DNA of 64,000 nt from Chamaecrista fasciculata. Lineage: Eukaryota > Streptophyta > Magnoliopsida > Fabales > Fabaceae. The notes beneath the pieces are model-generated. The model was not told where the DNA came from. It saw only the letters and a list, made by a program, of their open reading frames with translations, and ran no database searches. Below are positions 1 through 12,883 of this stretch, one piece after another. Both the position numbers and the translations under genes were made by a program. The DNA lies in assembly GCA_003254925.1 (NCBI GenBank), contig QANZ01043845.1, positions 1 through 64,000 of the forward strand, read 5' to 3'. Each line of letters opens with the position of its first letter. The stretch's first letter is position 1.

Positions 1-134
1 TGTGGACAGTGGTTCTATCCATATTTTTTTGTCAAATTAAAGGATTCCTAAATCTAATATCGGTAATGTATTGAATGGAGAAAATACAAAATGGCCCACT
101 TGTATGTACATGATGGAAAAATATAGGGTTAAAG
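1..134. other. AT-rich left edge, no gene seen
   Basis: I see no coding frame, RNA gene or clear element boundary in this short edge. It leads directly into a foldback repeat. Confidence 0.5.
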
Positions 135-449
135 GGTCAATCTAGTCCTAAAAGTATGCCTTAATATTCATTTTGGTCCATTATATTTCAAAATATTCAA
201 ATTGCTCCTAAATATTTGGAAAATGTTTCATTTTGGTCCCAACTATTGAATATGGCTTGTTTAGAGCTACGTATTGTTCCTGAAGAATACTTTCTCTATC
301 TAGTTGGGACCAAAACGAAACATTTTACCAATATTTAGGACCAAAATGAATCATTTTGCCAACATTTAGGACTAATATGAACATTTTGAAATATATTGGA
401 CCAAATGAATATTATGGCATACATTTTGGATCAAAATGAACCATTGACC
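135..449. repeat. Foldback MITE with long imperfect inverted arms
   Basis: The left arm starts GGTCAAT and the right arm ends ATTGACC. The arms repeat the words TTTTGGTCC and GGACCAAAA and are complementary over roughly 110 bases each. There is no coding capacity. No convincing target-site duplication is visible. The arm vocabulary recurs in the elements at 5331-7160 and inside 32893-33500, so these look like one loose family. Confidence 0.7.
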
Positions 450-689
450 AAACATTTTTGTGTTGTTTTGTTATTTTCATTATGGTCCTCAAACTATTCT
501 TTGTTATTTTTTTCGTTGGATTTCACAAATAGATCTGATTATTGATGATTGGGATTTCGTGTAAGCCCCAAGTTATCATTTACACATGTTAGAGATTGAT
601 TAATATGACCGGTACAAATTTATGGACCAAATTGTATTCTTAAACATAATTCCAATTATTTTCATTTTGGCTCATCATCTCATCCACTT
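450..689. other. Intergenic, nothing recognised
   Basis: AT-rich sequence with no gene or element boundary that I can support. Confidence 0.5.
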
Positions 690-1075
690 GGATTGACCTC
701 TAACCCTTCATCCAAAATTTTCTCATCCTCACGCTTTCCAATAGCATATCACACTTTCCAATATCATCTCATCTCAATATTATTTCAATCAAAACACAAT
801 CAAACACCTATCATCTCATCTTATTATCTCCATCTCATTTCACTATTTCTTACCATTTATACCCCTATACAAATTAAAAAAAATCCATAAACCTATTTCA
901 ACCAACCACAATCATTACATATCCTTTTATATAATTTCACACCCTATTTAACATCATTTTCTCTAAAATCACCCAAACACCAATACATCATTTCATCTCA
1001 TCCCATTCAAACTTAATCTCATCTCATCCCATAAAATGGACTTGACTTGAAATGAGATGGCTGCCAAACAGGCCC
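690..1075. mobile_element. Tourist-like (PIF/Harbinger) MITE, left end missing
   Basis: The right end is GGCTGCCAAACAGGCCC, the reverse complement of the GGGCCTGTTTGGCAGCC type of terminus known in Tourist/PIF-Harbinger MITEs. The body, rich in ATCTCATC words, matches the copy at 45128-45311 almost base for base from about 891 onward. No matching left terminus was found, so this copy is truncated or its left end has diverged. It abuts the LINE body directly. Confidence 0.6.
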
Positions 1076-1279
1076 TCAGTCACCATCCGTCTCATTGAAG
1101 ATGAAGAGAATGAATCCTTGCACAGTCGCAGTAAGAAGGCGAAGATGGACATCACTGATTTTAATTTGGTTACAGATGAGGATCTTGTAGAGGTCATGGA
1201 GTTGCTTGTCCACCAGCTTATGCTAATACATCTGGGTTTTAGGGAGGTTGTACCACAACAACCCCCTAGGGACCAATGA
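1076..1279 (+). pseudogene. LINE ORF1 C-terminal remnant
   Basis: About 67 codons run open into ORF2. The translated tail is acidic then basic (EDEENESLHSRSKKAKMD) and ends in PQQPPRDQ followed by TGA, which overlaps the ORF2 start. The N-terminal part, with any RNA-binding and zinc-knuckle region, is absent. The assignment rests on position and on the ATGA overlap rather than on a recognised domain. Confidence 0.6.
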
Positions 1280-4200
1280 AGTACCTAAGTTGGAATTGTC
1301 GTGGCATTGGGAAGACCACGGCAAGTAGACGCCTGAAGAACTTTTGTCAAGCACATGGACTAGATTTTATTTTTCTCCAGGAAACCAAATGTAATGAGGC
1401 CAAGATTAAAATTTTAGCCTCTTTTCTTAATTTTAGTAATTTTATTTGTGTCGATGCAACTGGGCTTAGTGGGGGTTTGGCTGTTTTTTGGAATGCCCAA
1501 TTCTGTTTTGATGTACTCAGTATCTCCAATTATTGGATCCATGGTGTTGTTTCTTTTCCGTATGACTGCAAGTGCATTATTACTAATGTTTATGGACCCC
1601 CCAATACTTGCAAAAGATATAAATTATGGGACTTTATTGAAAACACCAACGACAACAACCTCCCTTGGCTCATCATTGGAGATTTTAATCAGGTTTTACA
1701 ACCCAGTGATAAATCATCAGGTTCGTCTAAAATTGTTGGGGCACCTAGAATGAGGGAAGTTATGAACAAAAAACATTTAATGGATCTCCCTACTGTTGGT
1801 AACCGGTACACTTGGACAAATAACCGGAAAGGAAATAATCTTGTCCTGAAAAAAATTGACAGGGCCTGGGGAAATTTACATTGGGTTGCACAGTTTGAGA
1901 ATTGCTTTGTAGAAGCCCTTCCCATCGCCGCATCTAATCACGCCCCACTTCTTCTTCACACCGAGTCCCCTCCACATGTGCGCAAGCCTAATTTTAAGTT
2001 TGAGGCAATGTGGCTTCAACATCAGGATTGTCAAGCTGTGGTTGGTAATGCTTGGGACTCAATTCATGGACATATCGCATCTTCTGCTTTCCAACTTGTC
2101 CAAAAAATTAAGGTGACTACTAGATCCTTATCCCAATGGAACAAGAACCAGTTTGGCAACATTAGAGCCCAAATCACTGAATGCGAGAATGCCCTTCTAC
2201 AAGCACAACAAGCTTTAAGTGGCAACTACACCCTTGAACAGAGACATACGGAAGTTATCATTCGGAAGAGGCTTGAGTTTCTATTGAATTGTGAACAAAT
2301 TTTTTTGGGCCCAGAGAGCAAAACAAATGTGGCTCATCAACGGCGACCGCAATACTAGATACTTCCATACGATAGTCAAACACCGCCGTAACAAGTCTAA
2401 GATTCTGGCTATGAAAGATGAGAATGACAACTGGGTTCATGGTGACAATAACATAAGGAATGTGGCAAAGGATTATTTTGAACATCTCTTTACGAATCAG
2501 GTTTCCCATGATCGAGAAACAAACGAAAGACTGGTCATAGATTCCAATGTCCCTACACTTTCAGGCACTCAAATTGGATGTCTAAATCAACCTTTTACCA
2601 AGATGGAAATTGAAACTGCCTTGTTCGAGATGGATGGCTATAAAGCCCCTGGTCCTGATGGTCTGCCTGCGATCTTCTATCAACATTTCTGGCCTTCGGT
2701 CAAGGATAATGTGTCACAGATGGTTGCCTCCTTCCTCAACTCAGGGAGAATGCTTAAGGAACTAAATAAGTCTACTATTACTTTAGTCCCTAAGGGAGAT
2801 GAGCAACAAAGCTGCAAAGACTACAGACCCATTAGCCTTTGCAATGTTAGTTACAAAATTATCTCTAAAGTTCTTACCAATCGTCTCCAAAACATCCTGC
2901 AAGACCTCATCTCCCCTTTTCAGAATGCTTTTGCCAAAGGTAGATCTATCATTGACAATGTTCTCATCGCTCATGAGATGCTCCGCTATATCAAAAGGCA
3001 CAAAAAGGGCAAGACTAGTTGGGCCAGCATTAAAATTGACCTACAAAAGGCTTATGACAAAATTTCTTGGGAGTTCCTCCAGGACCTGCTAACTTTTATG
3101 AATTTTCCATCCCTATGGGTACAGCTCATCATGCAGTGTGTCACAACGGTATCTTTCCAGGTTCAAATCAATGGGGGGTTCTCTGATCATTTTGTTCCCA
3201 AAGCAGGTCTGCGACAGGGTGACCCTATCTCCCCATATCTATTCATACTTTGTATGAGCGTGCTTTCTGGTCTGCTGATGAAGAATCAAGAGAATTCCAA
3301 TCTCAGGGGCATTAAAATTGCTCGTAAAGCTCCAGCCATCAACCATTTAATTTATGCAGACGATATTTTGTTATTCCTCAAAGCTGACCATGCTTCCATA
3401 ACAACTTTTGGGGACATCTTTAAACGTGTTGAGAAGGCTTCGGGTCTCTCCATCAACCCTTCTAAATCAGAAATCACCTTCAGTCCCAACTGCACCAACC
3501 GGCTCCGGAAGACGTTGACCAAAACTTGCAATTTTAAAAGGGTTGAAAAGTTCTCCAAATATTTGGGAAGTCACATAGATGAGGCTCCCCGCAGTCGGCG
3601 AATCTTTGAAACAATTCTGGAAAAACTACAGGACAAACTCCAAGGGTAGAAGTCCTGCCTCCTTTCACAAGCAGCAAGAGTAGTGATCATCAAATCTGTT
3701 CTCTCATCACTACCTCTTTACCACCTGTCTTACTTTAAACTCTCTAAAAGTGAAGCACACAAATGCGACATGCTCCTTAGTAACTTCTTCTGGGGCTCAA
3801 ATCATGGCAAAAACGTTCCACACATGAGAGCGTGGTCAAAAATTTGCCGCCCTAAGAATGAGGGGGGTTTGGGTATTAAAAGGATGTGTGAATTCAATGA
3901 TGCTCTTATTGGTAGGCAAGCTTGGCATATCATCTCGGACCGGCAGAGCCTACTCTCAAGAGTTTTTTATGGGAAATACTGCAAAAATGACACTTGTAAC
4001 CAGTTCCAATGTGATCCCACGGCCTCGACACTAGCTAGACCAATTTGTAACAGAATCAATCAAATCCTTAATGATTGCGAATGGCGTATAGGAAATGGTC
4101 AGAGCATCCGTCTCCACAGTAGAAACTGGATACCACCTGATTTCATCACTGAAGATGATTTTACCCTTAATCATTTGCTAGATGCCGACGGGAATTGGGA

Positions 4201-5290
4201 CACAACTCAGCTCTCTAGATACTATAATCCCCATAACGTCTCCATTATGATGCAATTCCCTGTTTCAAAGACAAGAATTCAGGACAGACTGGTTTGGAAG
4301 AAGTCCAGTGACAGAACCTATAATGTTCGAAAGGAATATTTAAGTCTCACCAAGGAGGATCTCACGACACACCACAACTGGGATGTTTTTTGGAAACTAC
4401 AATGCCCCCCGAAGATCCTACTTTTTGGGTGGAAGTGCCTCAACAACTCACTCCCTCTCGGAGCAAATCTCCTCAAAAAGAAGTTTACCATTGACGCGCT
4501 ATGTGCTTTTGGCTGTGACGTTACTGAAAATGATGACCACTTATTTTTAGACTGCCCTTTCGCGAGGAGGACCTGGCTGGGCTCGTCACTCAGCATCAGA
4601 CCAACCTCTACTGCCCCTGACGATTTTCAACACCGAATAAGTACCCTGCTCCAGCAATGTGACAAAAATGACGACCACAAGGACATCTTCGTTGACATTC
4701 TAACCTTTGCCTGGGCCCTCTACACTCATCGGAATGAGGTAAGATTCCAAGATAAGGTCATCGCCAGCAAAGATGTTTGGAGTAAATGGGAGTCCATGAG
4801 ACTACATCAGAAGCAACTGAAGGAGAGCAAAAATATGCTGTCAAGGAACCATAAAATCAAGAGTCGGAATCCCCACGAGTACATCCATTATAACAAGGAC
4901 TATGCCTGGAATATTTACTTTGCTTGGTGGAAGAACAGTAAACTGGGCAAAAACTTGTTTGGTGCGTTTTACATTTATGATGGAATGGCTCTCCTCTTCT
5001 ACACATGCCAGGAAGAAGACTCGAGACAAATCAATAAGACTATCCTCAGAGGAGTGCGTGACTGCTTACTAAATCTCCAACGCCAAGGGATCCGATCAGT
5101 TCAAGGGCATCTGCAGAAGGCTTGCCCAGAGTTTTTCAACAACAAGACTAGTAATTACAAGGATGAGACTTTGGTTCAAGACATCAGAAGAATTTGCAGT
5201 GCCAACGACTACATAATCTGCTCAATTCCGCATGCTTTCAACCTCCGTTTTAATTTATGCAATTCCCCTTCCCCTTTATTAATTTTATAG
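1276..5290 (+). pseudogene. LINE ORF2: endonuclease, reverse transcriptase, zf-RVT
   Basis: Encodes the machinery for target-primed reverse transcription. The start MKYLSWNCRGIG and the segment IFLQETKC match the N-terminus of apurinic-type (EEP) endonucleases, with IIGDFNQ and SNHAPL further on as later catalytic blocks (1276 to about 1960). The reverse transcriptase follows: GYKAPGPDGLP, YRPISLCNVSYKI, AFAKGRSI, GLRQGDPISPYLF and the catalytic YADD at 3353-3364. A zf-RVT region is seen near 4380-4590 (FWKLQCPPKILLFGWKCL, then C-x-F-G-C, D-H-L-F-L-D-C). The final part may be a decayed RNase H-like domain. One frameshift near 2300 and one TAG at 3647 break the frame; the rest reads openly. 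Confidence 0.92.
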
Positions 5291-5330
5291 TTCCTAATCT
5301 CTAGGCCTTGTTTTTAAATCAAAAAAAAAG

Positions 5331-7160
5331 TTCTATTTTGGTCTATGATATTTTCTTTTTCCGTTTTGTTCCTTGATGTTTCCTAAAAGTTTTATTATTG
5401 GTCTCTAACTATTGAATATAGTCATATCTCTACAAATTAAATTTGATGAGTCCATTGCTTCTCGATTAATGGTTAGGTCTGAATTGTACAATGGAGCCCA
5501 AGGTTATTAAGATCGAGATCTTAACAAAGATCGGAGCGAAAAAAAAATAGATCGAATCGTAAAATCGAATCGAGGATCGTAAGATCCTAACTTTTTTTTT
5601 TGTACAAAAAAATTAGAATCGTAAGATCTTAACAAAATATATTTATTCTAAATATGTCTAAAAATTTATATTTTTATGGTATATTTACATCTTTGTTGTG
5701 TCAAACATCTTACAAATAAAGATAAAAACCAATATAACTTTGATTCTATAGTCTATACTACAAAATAGAGATGGATTCATGTAAATAAATGACGTCATTA
5801 CTACAAAAAAATCTAATTACATTTACATGATTAAAAACAATGTAACTCATGTAATATAGCCAATTGGTAGCGTTGCAATATAACAATATAACCCTAAATT
5901 TGACTGTGAAATGTGAAAAGTGAAAAGAGAATTGTGAAAGTAAAACCCTAAATTTGTCTCACTTATGCGTTTGGGCCAGAAAATAAAAAAAAAAAAAAAG
6001 TATAAAACGCTGTGTTTTGGGCCAAAAAAAATGTCTCAGATCGTATGGATCGTACGATCCTATGATCTTAACTAGAAAATCGTTATCTTAGTCCGATCCT
6101 AACTAAATACGATCTTCTATACGATTCGGCAAGGTTGGCTTTATTAACATCTCGATCTTATACGATCTAAGATCTCGATCTTAATAACCTTGATGGAGCT
6201 GATAATTCCATTTTCTTTTTTCTTGAGTCAACCTTCTTAGTTTTTAGTGACTCAGGGGTTGTTGATTTGCTTGTTCTATGAATATAGTCATCTAATTATG
6301 GATTAATTTAATTAATATTGTTAATATTGATCCTTTATTACACTACCTTTTATGAGATGATTCAGAAACTTTACATATTAGGATTAGAATTATAGATGAT
6401 TCATATTATTTTTCTCTCTTTCTTTCACCCTTTCATTTATCCATATATTCTTATTGCTTCACAACTCATAATCAGATTCGTTTTTATTTTTTTATGCAAT
6501 ATTTCAGTTGGTATAATAATATCGCCAATATATCATATCTTTACTTATATCTTGACTGGTTCTTTAAATCTAGATAATGCGAAGCGATGAGTTGGAGTCA
6601 TTGTCAAACGATATCAAATCGAATAGGAAATTAGGCCCGCAAATGGGTCGCTTGTTTCATGAATGTGGTTATATTTATCTCATTTCAAGTCCGAATACGA
6701 TGAAATCAGAGTTATGAATTACTCTTGACGAATTTTTTCTCTATTCATTTGAGGCCATTGACAAACGAGGTCAAATAGTCCGAAAGTGAGTTTGGTCAAA
6801 ACATCAATATCAACTTTCGGAGTACTATTTTACCTCGTTTGTTAACGGTCTTAATTAGACAAAGAAGAATTCGTCAAGAGTAACTTTTAGCTTCAATTTT
6901 GTTGTAATAATACTTGAAACGAGAGAGATATAATTAGATTCATGAAACCAGCGATCCATTTGCAAGTATGATTTCATGTTCGATTTGACTTTGTTTGTCA
7001 ATGGCTCCAACTAAACAAAGAAAAAACTCATAAAATTTAATTTGTAGCTCTGATTTAATTGCATTCGCGTTTGAAATAAGAGATCAATAATGAAACTTTC
7101 CGGAAACATTAAGGATCAAAATGGAACAGAAAAAAATATTAGAGACCAAAATAGATTTTT
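5331..7160. mobile_element. Large foldback element (MULE/MITE-like), non-coding
   Basis: The left arm (TTCTATTTTGGTCTATG onward, then CTTGATGTTTCCTAAAAG) is the imperfect complement of the right arm (GGAAACATTAAGGATCAA, then GAGACCAAAATAGA). The interior 6590-7090 repeats blocks such as GGTCGCTTGTTTCATGAA that recur near 57800-58100, so both belong to one family. A separate hAT-like element sits inside. The left end directly follows the LINE A-tail, so the LINE may have inserted at or near its edge. Confidence 0.65.
5498..6192. mobile_element. hAT-like non-autonomous element nested in the foldback
   Basis: The ends are CAAGGTTATTAAGATCGAG and the complementary CGATCTTAATAACCTTG. They are flanked by ATGGAGC at 5491-5497 and 6193-6199 (7 bases, 7 of 8 if one more base is counted), which fits the 8-bp duplications of hAT elements. 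No transposase frame is visible. Both ends are packed with GATCTTA/TAAGATC words, so single strands could fold strongly. Confidence 0.6.
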
Positions 7161-9082
7161 GAACTATAAAACATATCTCGAGATTTGTGTGAAAAAAAAT
7201 AATTTTTCTAAAAATATTGTTTGAATCCTAATATTAACCAAGGGTTGAGAGCTCTTTGTAAAATAATCTTAATAATATCTTTTGAAAAACTTGAAATTTT
7301 AAGAGTTTATTTTTTTTTCTTTATTAAATTAGTTAGAGGGGAGTGTAGAATTCTTCAAATTTTTAAAACATTTTATCACTTTAATAATTGGAGGACTTGA
7401 TCTCTTGAAAATTCAAATAGTACGACCAATTTCTTTTTCCTTATAATTAATATTGCTCATGCTTTAAACATGTTGAGTTTTTCACATTTAAATATTTTTC
7501 AAATAATGGTTTTGAAATATTTATTTTTACTATATATATTCAAAATCTAAAATAATCCGAAAGTAAATATACTCTATATTGTCTCAATCCCTTAAAAACT
7601 CAACATTTTGGTATAAAAGACCTATATTATATATGATAGAATAAAAACCATCCGGTACAGCTGGCAATCTCAAAATCATATTGACTTTGATATTTCATCT
7701 AAGCAGGCATAATCATATTATTGAAGGACTTCTTCATATCCCCACCATCTTTTACTCATAAGTTCTCATTTTGATATATATATATATATGTTTGAAAGAA
7801 GGGACCATTATAAATGATTGATATATATATATATATAATTATATATTGAAAAAAAAAAAGAGAAAGAGATAAGTTGAAGTTCCTTCATTATTATTAATTT
7901 ATTATCTTTTCCTCTTTATTCAAAACTCTATAACTAAAGGAAAATGTTTCCACAGGCCAAAAAAAAAAAAGAAAAGAAAATGTTTCCATTAATGAGACCT
8001 TTCCTTTAATTTCCTTTCCTTCTCTCTCTCCTTTTAACTTCAATTCCGATATCCTAACATACATAGATTATATATGTATACACACACACACATAAAACTT
8101 GTTATGTATTATATATATTGTTCAATTACTCAGAATACTTAATTAGTTGAATTGATGGGATTATTATAAGGCAGATGGAACATTACATGTGTGTTTGTTG
8201 GGGATGGGGTCCAATAGGGAGGGCTTCCATATCTAACTACAATTAAAAGTAGCTTTAGGAAAAAAAAAACTCAATAAGATAATAATTTCATGGAAGAAAT
8301 TGATCATGTTTGATTATATATATGTTACATATATGTTTTTCTTCAACTTTTAAAAATTAATTATCTATATTCATTTAGATTACAAACAACCCCATTCAAC
8401 TTTAATAGAAATATGGGGTCACAATATATATTAGATGTGTATTTGTTATGGAACATTAGACTATGGAGCAGAGATTTTGAGGAATGGAGATCAATATTTC
8501 AGTGTGCCACTTTGTCCACTAATATATATGAAACAATTCAATATTGCCACTTGCTAAACATTATAGATAATGATCAAAACATAATTGTTTATTTTATGTA
8601 AATGTGTATATATGGGGAGAGACAAATAGAGTCACACATATAGGCTGCTCCATATTTTTAGGAGGTACACTATGGGTTTGGAGGGGAACACACAAACACA
8701 TAATCACTTGGGTAGTCTACACACATACACACACAAAAATTAATATATACAAATAAATTAATGACATGAGATGATATAATTTAATTTGTGAGTAAATTAA
8801 AAGAGGAATTTGGAAACAAAGCCATATGGGTTTTGCTAATTAATTTTGAGAGAGGTGTTATGCATGGTCCCCTCTCCTTATATGCATATATCTATCAATT
8901 ATCAATTTTATTCTCAAGCTTGTTCCTCTTTGCTGACTTCAATAGTCACTGTTTTCAAACACATGCCATTGTCCTACGCCTTTCATGTCTCTCTTCCTAA
9001 TGCTTTCTTCCAAACCCCTTCATGTGATTTTGTCTCTCTAGTATATATACATACATAAACATATTAATATCTTTTTTTTTCT
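7161..9082. other. AT-rich intergenic, simple repeats only
   Basis: Contains AT and CA microsatellites and A-runs. Short open frames near 8413-8601 and 8788-9058 have AT-biased, transmembrane-like compositions typical of chance ORFs. I found no conserved domain and no known plant microRNA sequence by eye. Confidence 0.5.
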
Positions 9083-9490
9083 AGAAAATATACTTTTAGT
9101 ACTTTAAATTTGTTAAAAAACTATAATTTAGTCCCTAAATATTGGAAATATAATGTTTGGTCCATAATTTTATTTTACAGATATCGATTATTTAATCCTT
9201 TCGGATAAATGAGAGGTTGGTCCAAATAGTAAGCAACTTGATATCGTTTAAATAGGATACCGAATTTGAAACTTTATGAATGTAGTTACCTCTATTGAGA
9301 GGCTCTCCTACAATAACCAAGTGCGCTACGCCGGTCAAGTTAGGATTAGTCAAAACAAAGTCCCAGAGAAACCAAGCGATCAACCAAAAAAAATTCTCAT
9401 AGATAATGTTTCAAGGACTAGATAATCAACATTTGTTAAAAAAAAATCATGGATAAAAAGTATATTTTCAATATTGAGAGATTAAATTAT
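9083..9490. repeat. Degenerate foldback MITE
   Basis: The left arm (AGAAAATATACTTTTAG, then TATAATTTAGTCCCTAAA) is complementary to the right arm (AAAAGTATATTTTCAATA, then GAGATTAAATTATAA). The arms are diverged and no duplication of the target is clear. Confidence 0.5.
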
Positions 9491-12317
9491 AATTTTCAAT
9501 ATTGACTTGGGGGAGCGCATCTATCACTTAAACACTATATATAGACAGTCAGGGCAATAAATAAATAAATAAACCCTATAGACACAACACACAAAAGATA
9601 GATTTTTATTTTATTTTATTTTATTTGCTTTTAATTTACAATATGACACCATATTCCAAAAATAATTGGTATATCAAGAGAAAATTATTGCCAGTGGTTC
9701 ATAGAGGAAACAGTATATTGACATGTATATTTTGGTATAACATTTGTTCCTTTCTCATAAATCTAATGCCACTTTTCAAGGGATTTTTTTTTTCTTGTTC
9801 CTTATAGAGAAGATTCATGACCTCATTATATATGGAGAGAGAGAAGAGTAAGAATTTAAATAAGAAACATCAAACTTAATTTAATTAAAAAAAGAAAGAC
9901 TGAAACTAATTAATGATGTTACTTGAGCTCTATATTCATATATATTTTGAAACTAGTTTCGCTAGGAAATCTTGTGTGTTCTCGATCATATATATATATA
10001 TATATATATATATAAGGATATATACTTCCGCTATTATCTTAACCAAAAAGTTGTTTATTTTTATTTACCTTCTTTACACTGAAAATGTGCATGCATGCAT
10101 GCATCTGCATCGAAATTGGATGAAAAGAGCAAAAAATTATTAAAACATGTGAAGTTGGTCAAATTATATGTGTGTGTGTGTGTTTTAGAATATAAGTTGT
10201 ACAAGTTTTGCATTTTGTAAAATGGCTTTTGTTTTCGACAGTGGACACATCTTTATTGCTAGCTGACATTGTCCCATCTATCACGTTGCACCTTCAATAT
10301 TAATACTGTACTAAAACAATTCAAACTTGGGTGGATAAACATTCACGAATCAAAATGTTTTCATTTTCTTGTTATAAAATTTATTATTGTTGTTGTACAT
10401 GTGTATATCTTGAATTAATGATTCAACAACAAAAATATATCCTAAATCTTTGGATAGGTTGAATTGTTTAATTATGTTGGAAAAATAATTTATTTGAGCT
10501 TCATTAATGAGTATTTTATTTTATTTTAAAAATTATGATACCTGTGAAATATCAAATAATTGTGATTAATAAGTTTTGATAGCTTGTAATTGAGCTTTGA
10601 GCTTTACAATAATGTATAGTTACTAAATTGACTATTTATTATAAGTGGATAACTGTTAACTATCAATAAATATAGAATATGAAACTCTTCAATTTATTTT
10701 TTTAACCTAATTTTTCTCATTAAAGTGGTTAGCAGTTATATATAAAAAAATGTATAATTAATTATTGGATTGATTACCAATGATTTAAAAAAAGTTTACC
10801 AAAAAAAATTATTTAAAAAAAAACTAAGAGAGTATAAGAACTTCAATTCAGTGGCATCTATTTACATGCATGAACAAAATTAACAGTATATTTTACAAAA
10901 CAAAAAATAAATCTTAAGAGATTCTTACACTTTCAATAATCAATATAATGTTGTGCAAACATAGGTTTTTCTTAAAAAAAAATTGATGGCATTTTCTCAT
11001 ACAATTTTAAATAAATAAGTAATCTTTAATTAATCTCTTAAATTAAATTTATAGATTAATTAAATTGTATAATCCTAATTAATGATTCTTTCATATGCGT
11101 TAGCATAAGGTAATCATTTTGGCTCGAAAGCAAAAAACGTCTCCAATATCGCCTGAGTACAAAAAAAAAAAAATCCTCCTTTTCGTGAGGGCCTAACTCT
11201 CTCTTTATGAGAGATCATTCTACCCTATTTTTCTGTTTTGTTTTCGTTTGTACTGTGCTTGACTTTACCTTACTTTTAAATGAATTATGTTTCATACCGA
11301 AGAAAAGATAATCATTTTGGCAGAGTGGGGTAGACACATATACAGGTATTAATATAAAATATATTTCATCAATTTTTTATATTTATAATCTCAAAAGCGT
11401 AGAAAAAATAAACTATTAATATGAATGTAGTATCAAATTATGTTATTATATATATAGTTTTCAACATTTTATTTTTTATAATTTCTTTGATATATAAAAT
11501 TTAAGAATACTATATTTTATTTATAAAAATAAATATTGATTATTATAAGTTAAATATGTATAGGATACTTTCTTGTTTAGCTTTTAACAAGAAAACTTTG
11601 GTCACAACCGAACCAAAGAATAAAATCTCAAAATACTTATAATATATATGTATATATAAACATTTTGATAATTCCTATATATATATATGCACTAATGCAC
11701 CCATATACATACTTAACACAAAGTCCTACATTCAATGGGCATTATATTTTTTTTGTTTAGTGGCAATTAAAACGCCACGAAACAAGCTATCGGCAATATA
11801 TTTTTTCATAAGCAGCTATCGGCAATTTTCAAATTTGTTGTAGTTAATTACTAGAAATTGGAGACATGCATTTAGTGACCATTTGCAACAGTCGGAATAA
11901 TTGCCATTGAATGATTCCTAGTAATTTTTTACCATTTGGCAATGGTTTGAAAACTGTTGTTAGATTCTTCAATTCTTTTTAAAAAGAACCATTTGGCGGC
12001 AGTTTGATACTTCAGATTTTTAGAAAAACTAATATCTATTTATTTGTGTGCGTGTGTATTCATACATTTATATAGAGTATAGACGCTACTGCTTTTTTTC
12101 TTGCTTTGTAATTAATTGTATATTGTAGCGAAAGGTATTGTTGCTTCCTTCTTCATCTTCCCTGATTGATTGATGAGACACACATAATTAAGCATCTTCA
12201 TTTCAACCAAATAAATCCATATCCACACACACATCATGAATGTGTTGAAGGAATTGAAGCCCATAATATATATGTATGTATATATATATAGTATCCGGCC
12301 AGTCCCCACATATACAA
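9491..12317. other. AT-rich intergenic with microsatellites
   Basis: Holds an AT repeat near 9989-10013, a run of CATGCATG (RY-type) words near 10089-10105 and a short TG repeat near 10171-10182. No gene was supported on either strand. Confidence 0.5.
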
Positions 12318-12326
12318 TTAATTATA

Positions 12327-12756
12327 GGGTAAACTATACTTTGGTACCCTGTGGTTTGACCCTATTTCACTTTGGTACCCTGTGGTTTGAAACTTGACAC
12401 TTTGGTACCCTGTGGTATTCTCCATTAACACTTTGGTACCCTTTGGAGCTATTTTGTAATTTTAACCATAATAAATTTTACAAAAATTATATATTGACCC
12501 CAAAAAAATTTTAAATTTTTCATTTTAGTCCCTATATAATATGTATCCAGGGGCCTATTTGTAATTTTTTGAAAATTTTTTGGGGTCAATATGTAATTTT
12601 TGCAAAATTTGTTATGGTTAAAATTACAAAATAGCTCCAAAGGGTATCAAAGTGTTAATGGAGAATACCACAGGGTACCAAAGTGTCAAGTTTCAAACTA
12701 CAGGGTACCAAAGTGAAATAGGGTCAAACCACAGGGTACCAAAGTGTATTTTACCC
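12327..12756. mobile_element. Mutator-type MITE with perfect 9-bp target duplication
   Basis: A 430-bp palindromic element. Each arm has about four repeats of a CTTTGGTACCCTGTGG unit, then the stretch TTTTGTAATTTTAACC. The ends are GGGTAAA and TTTACCC. Both sides carry TTAATTATA (12318-12326 and 12757-12765), a perfect 9-bp duplication as made by Mutator-like transposases. It has no coding capacity. A second, half copy lies at 57004-57240. Confidence 0.88.
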
Positions 12757-12883
12757 TTAATTATATATCATCTCCAAATACTGTGTAATATATATATACA
12801 TATATACTAGGGTATTCTATATATACATATTTAATTTAGGATCTGCTGCTATATATTAATCATATATATAATTTCTCTCTCTA

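Larger units (their letters stand above)
1076..5330 (+). mobile_element. L1-type LINE, 5' truncated, with ORF1 tail and ORF2
   Basis: A non-LTR retrotransposon of the plant L1 clade. It holds the last part of ORF1, an almost complete ORF2 and a short A-rich tail (about 5321-5330). ORF1 and ORF2 overlap as ATGA at 1276-1279, an arrangement seen in L1-type elements. Two lesions interrupt ORF2: a frameshift near the T-run at about 2297-2305 and a TAG at 3647-3649, with the same frame continuing after it. The 5' part is missing, so the flanking target duplication cannot be matched. Few lesions over about 4 kb suggest a fairly recent insertion; this is inference. Confidence 0.9.
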
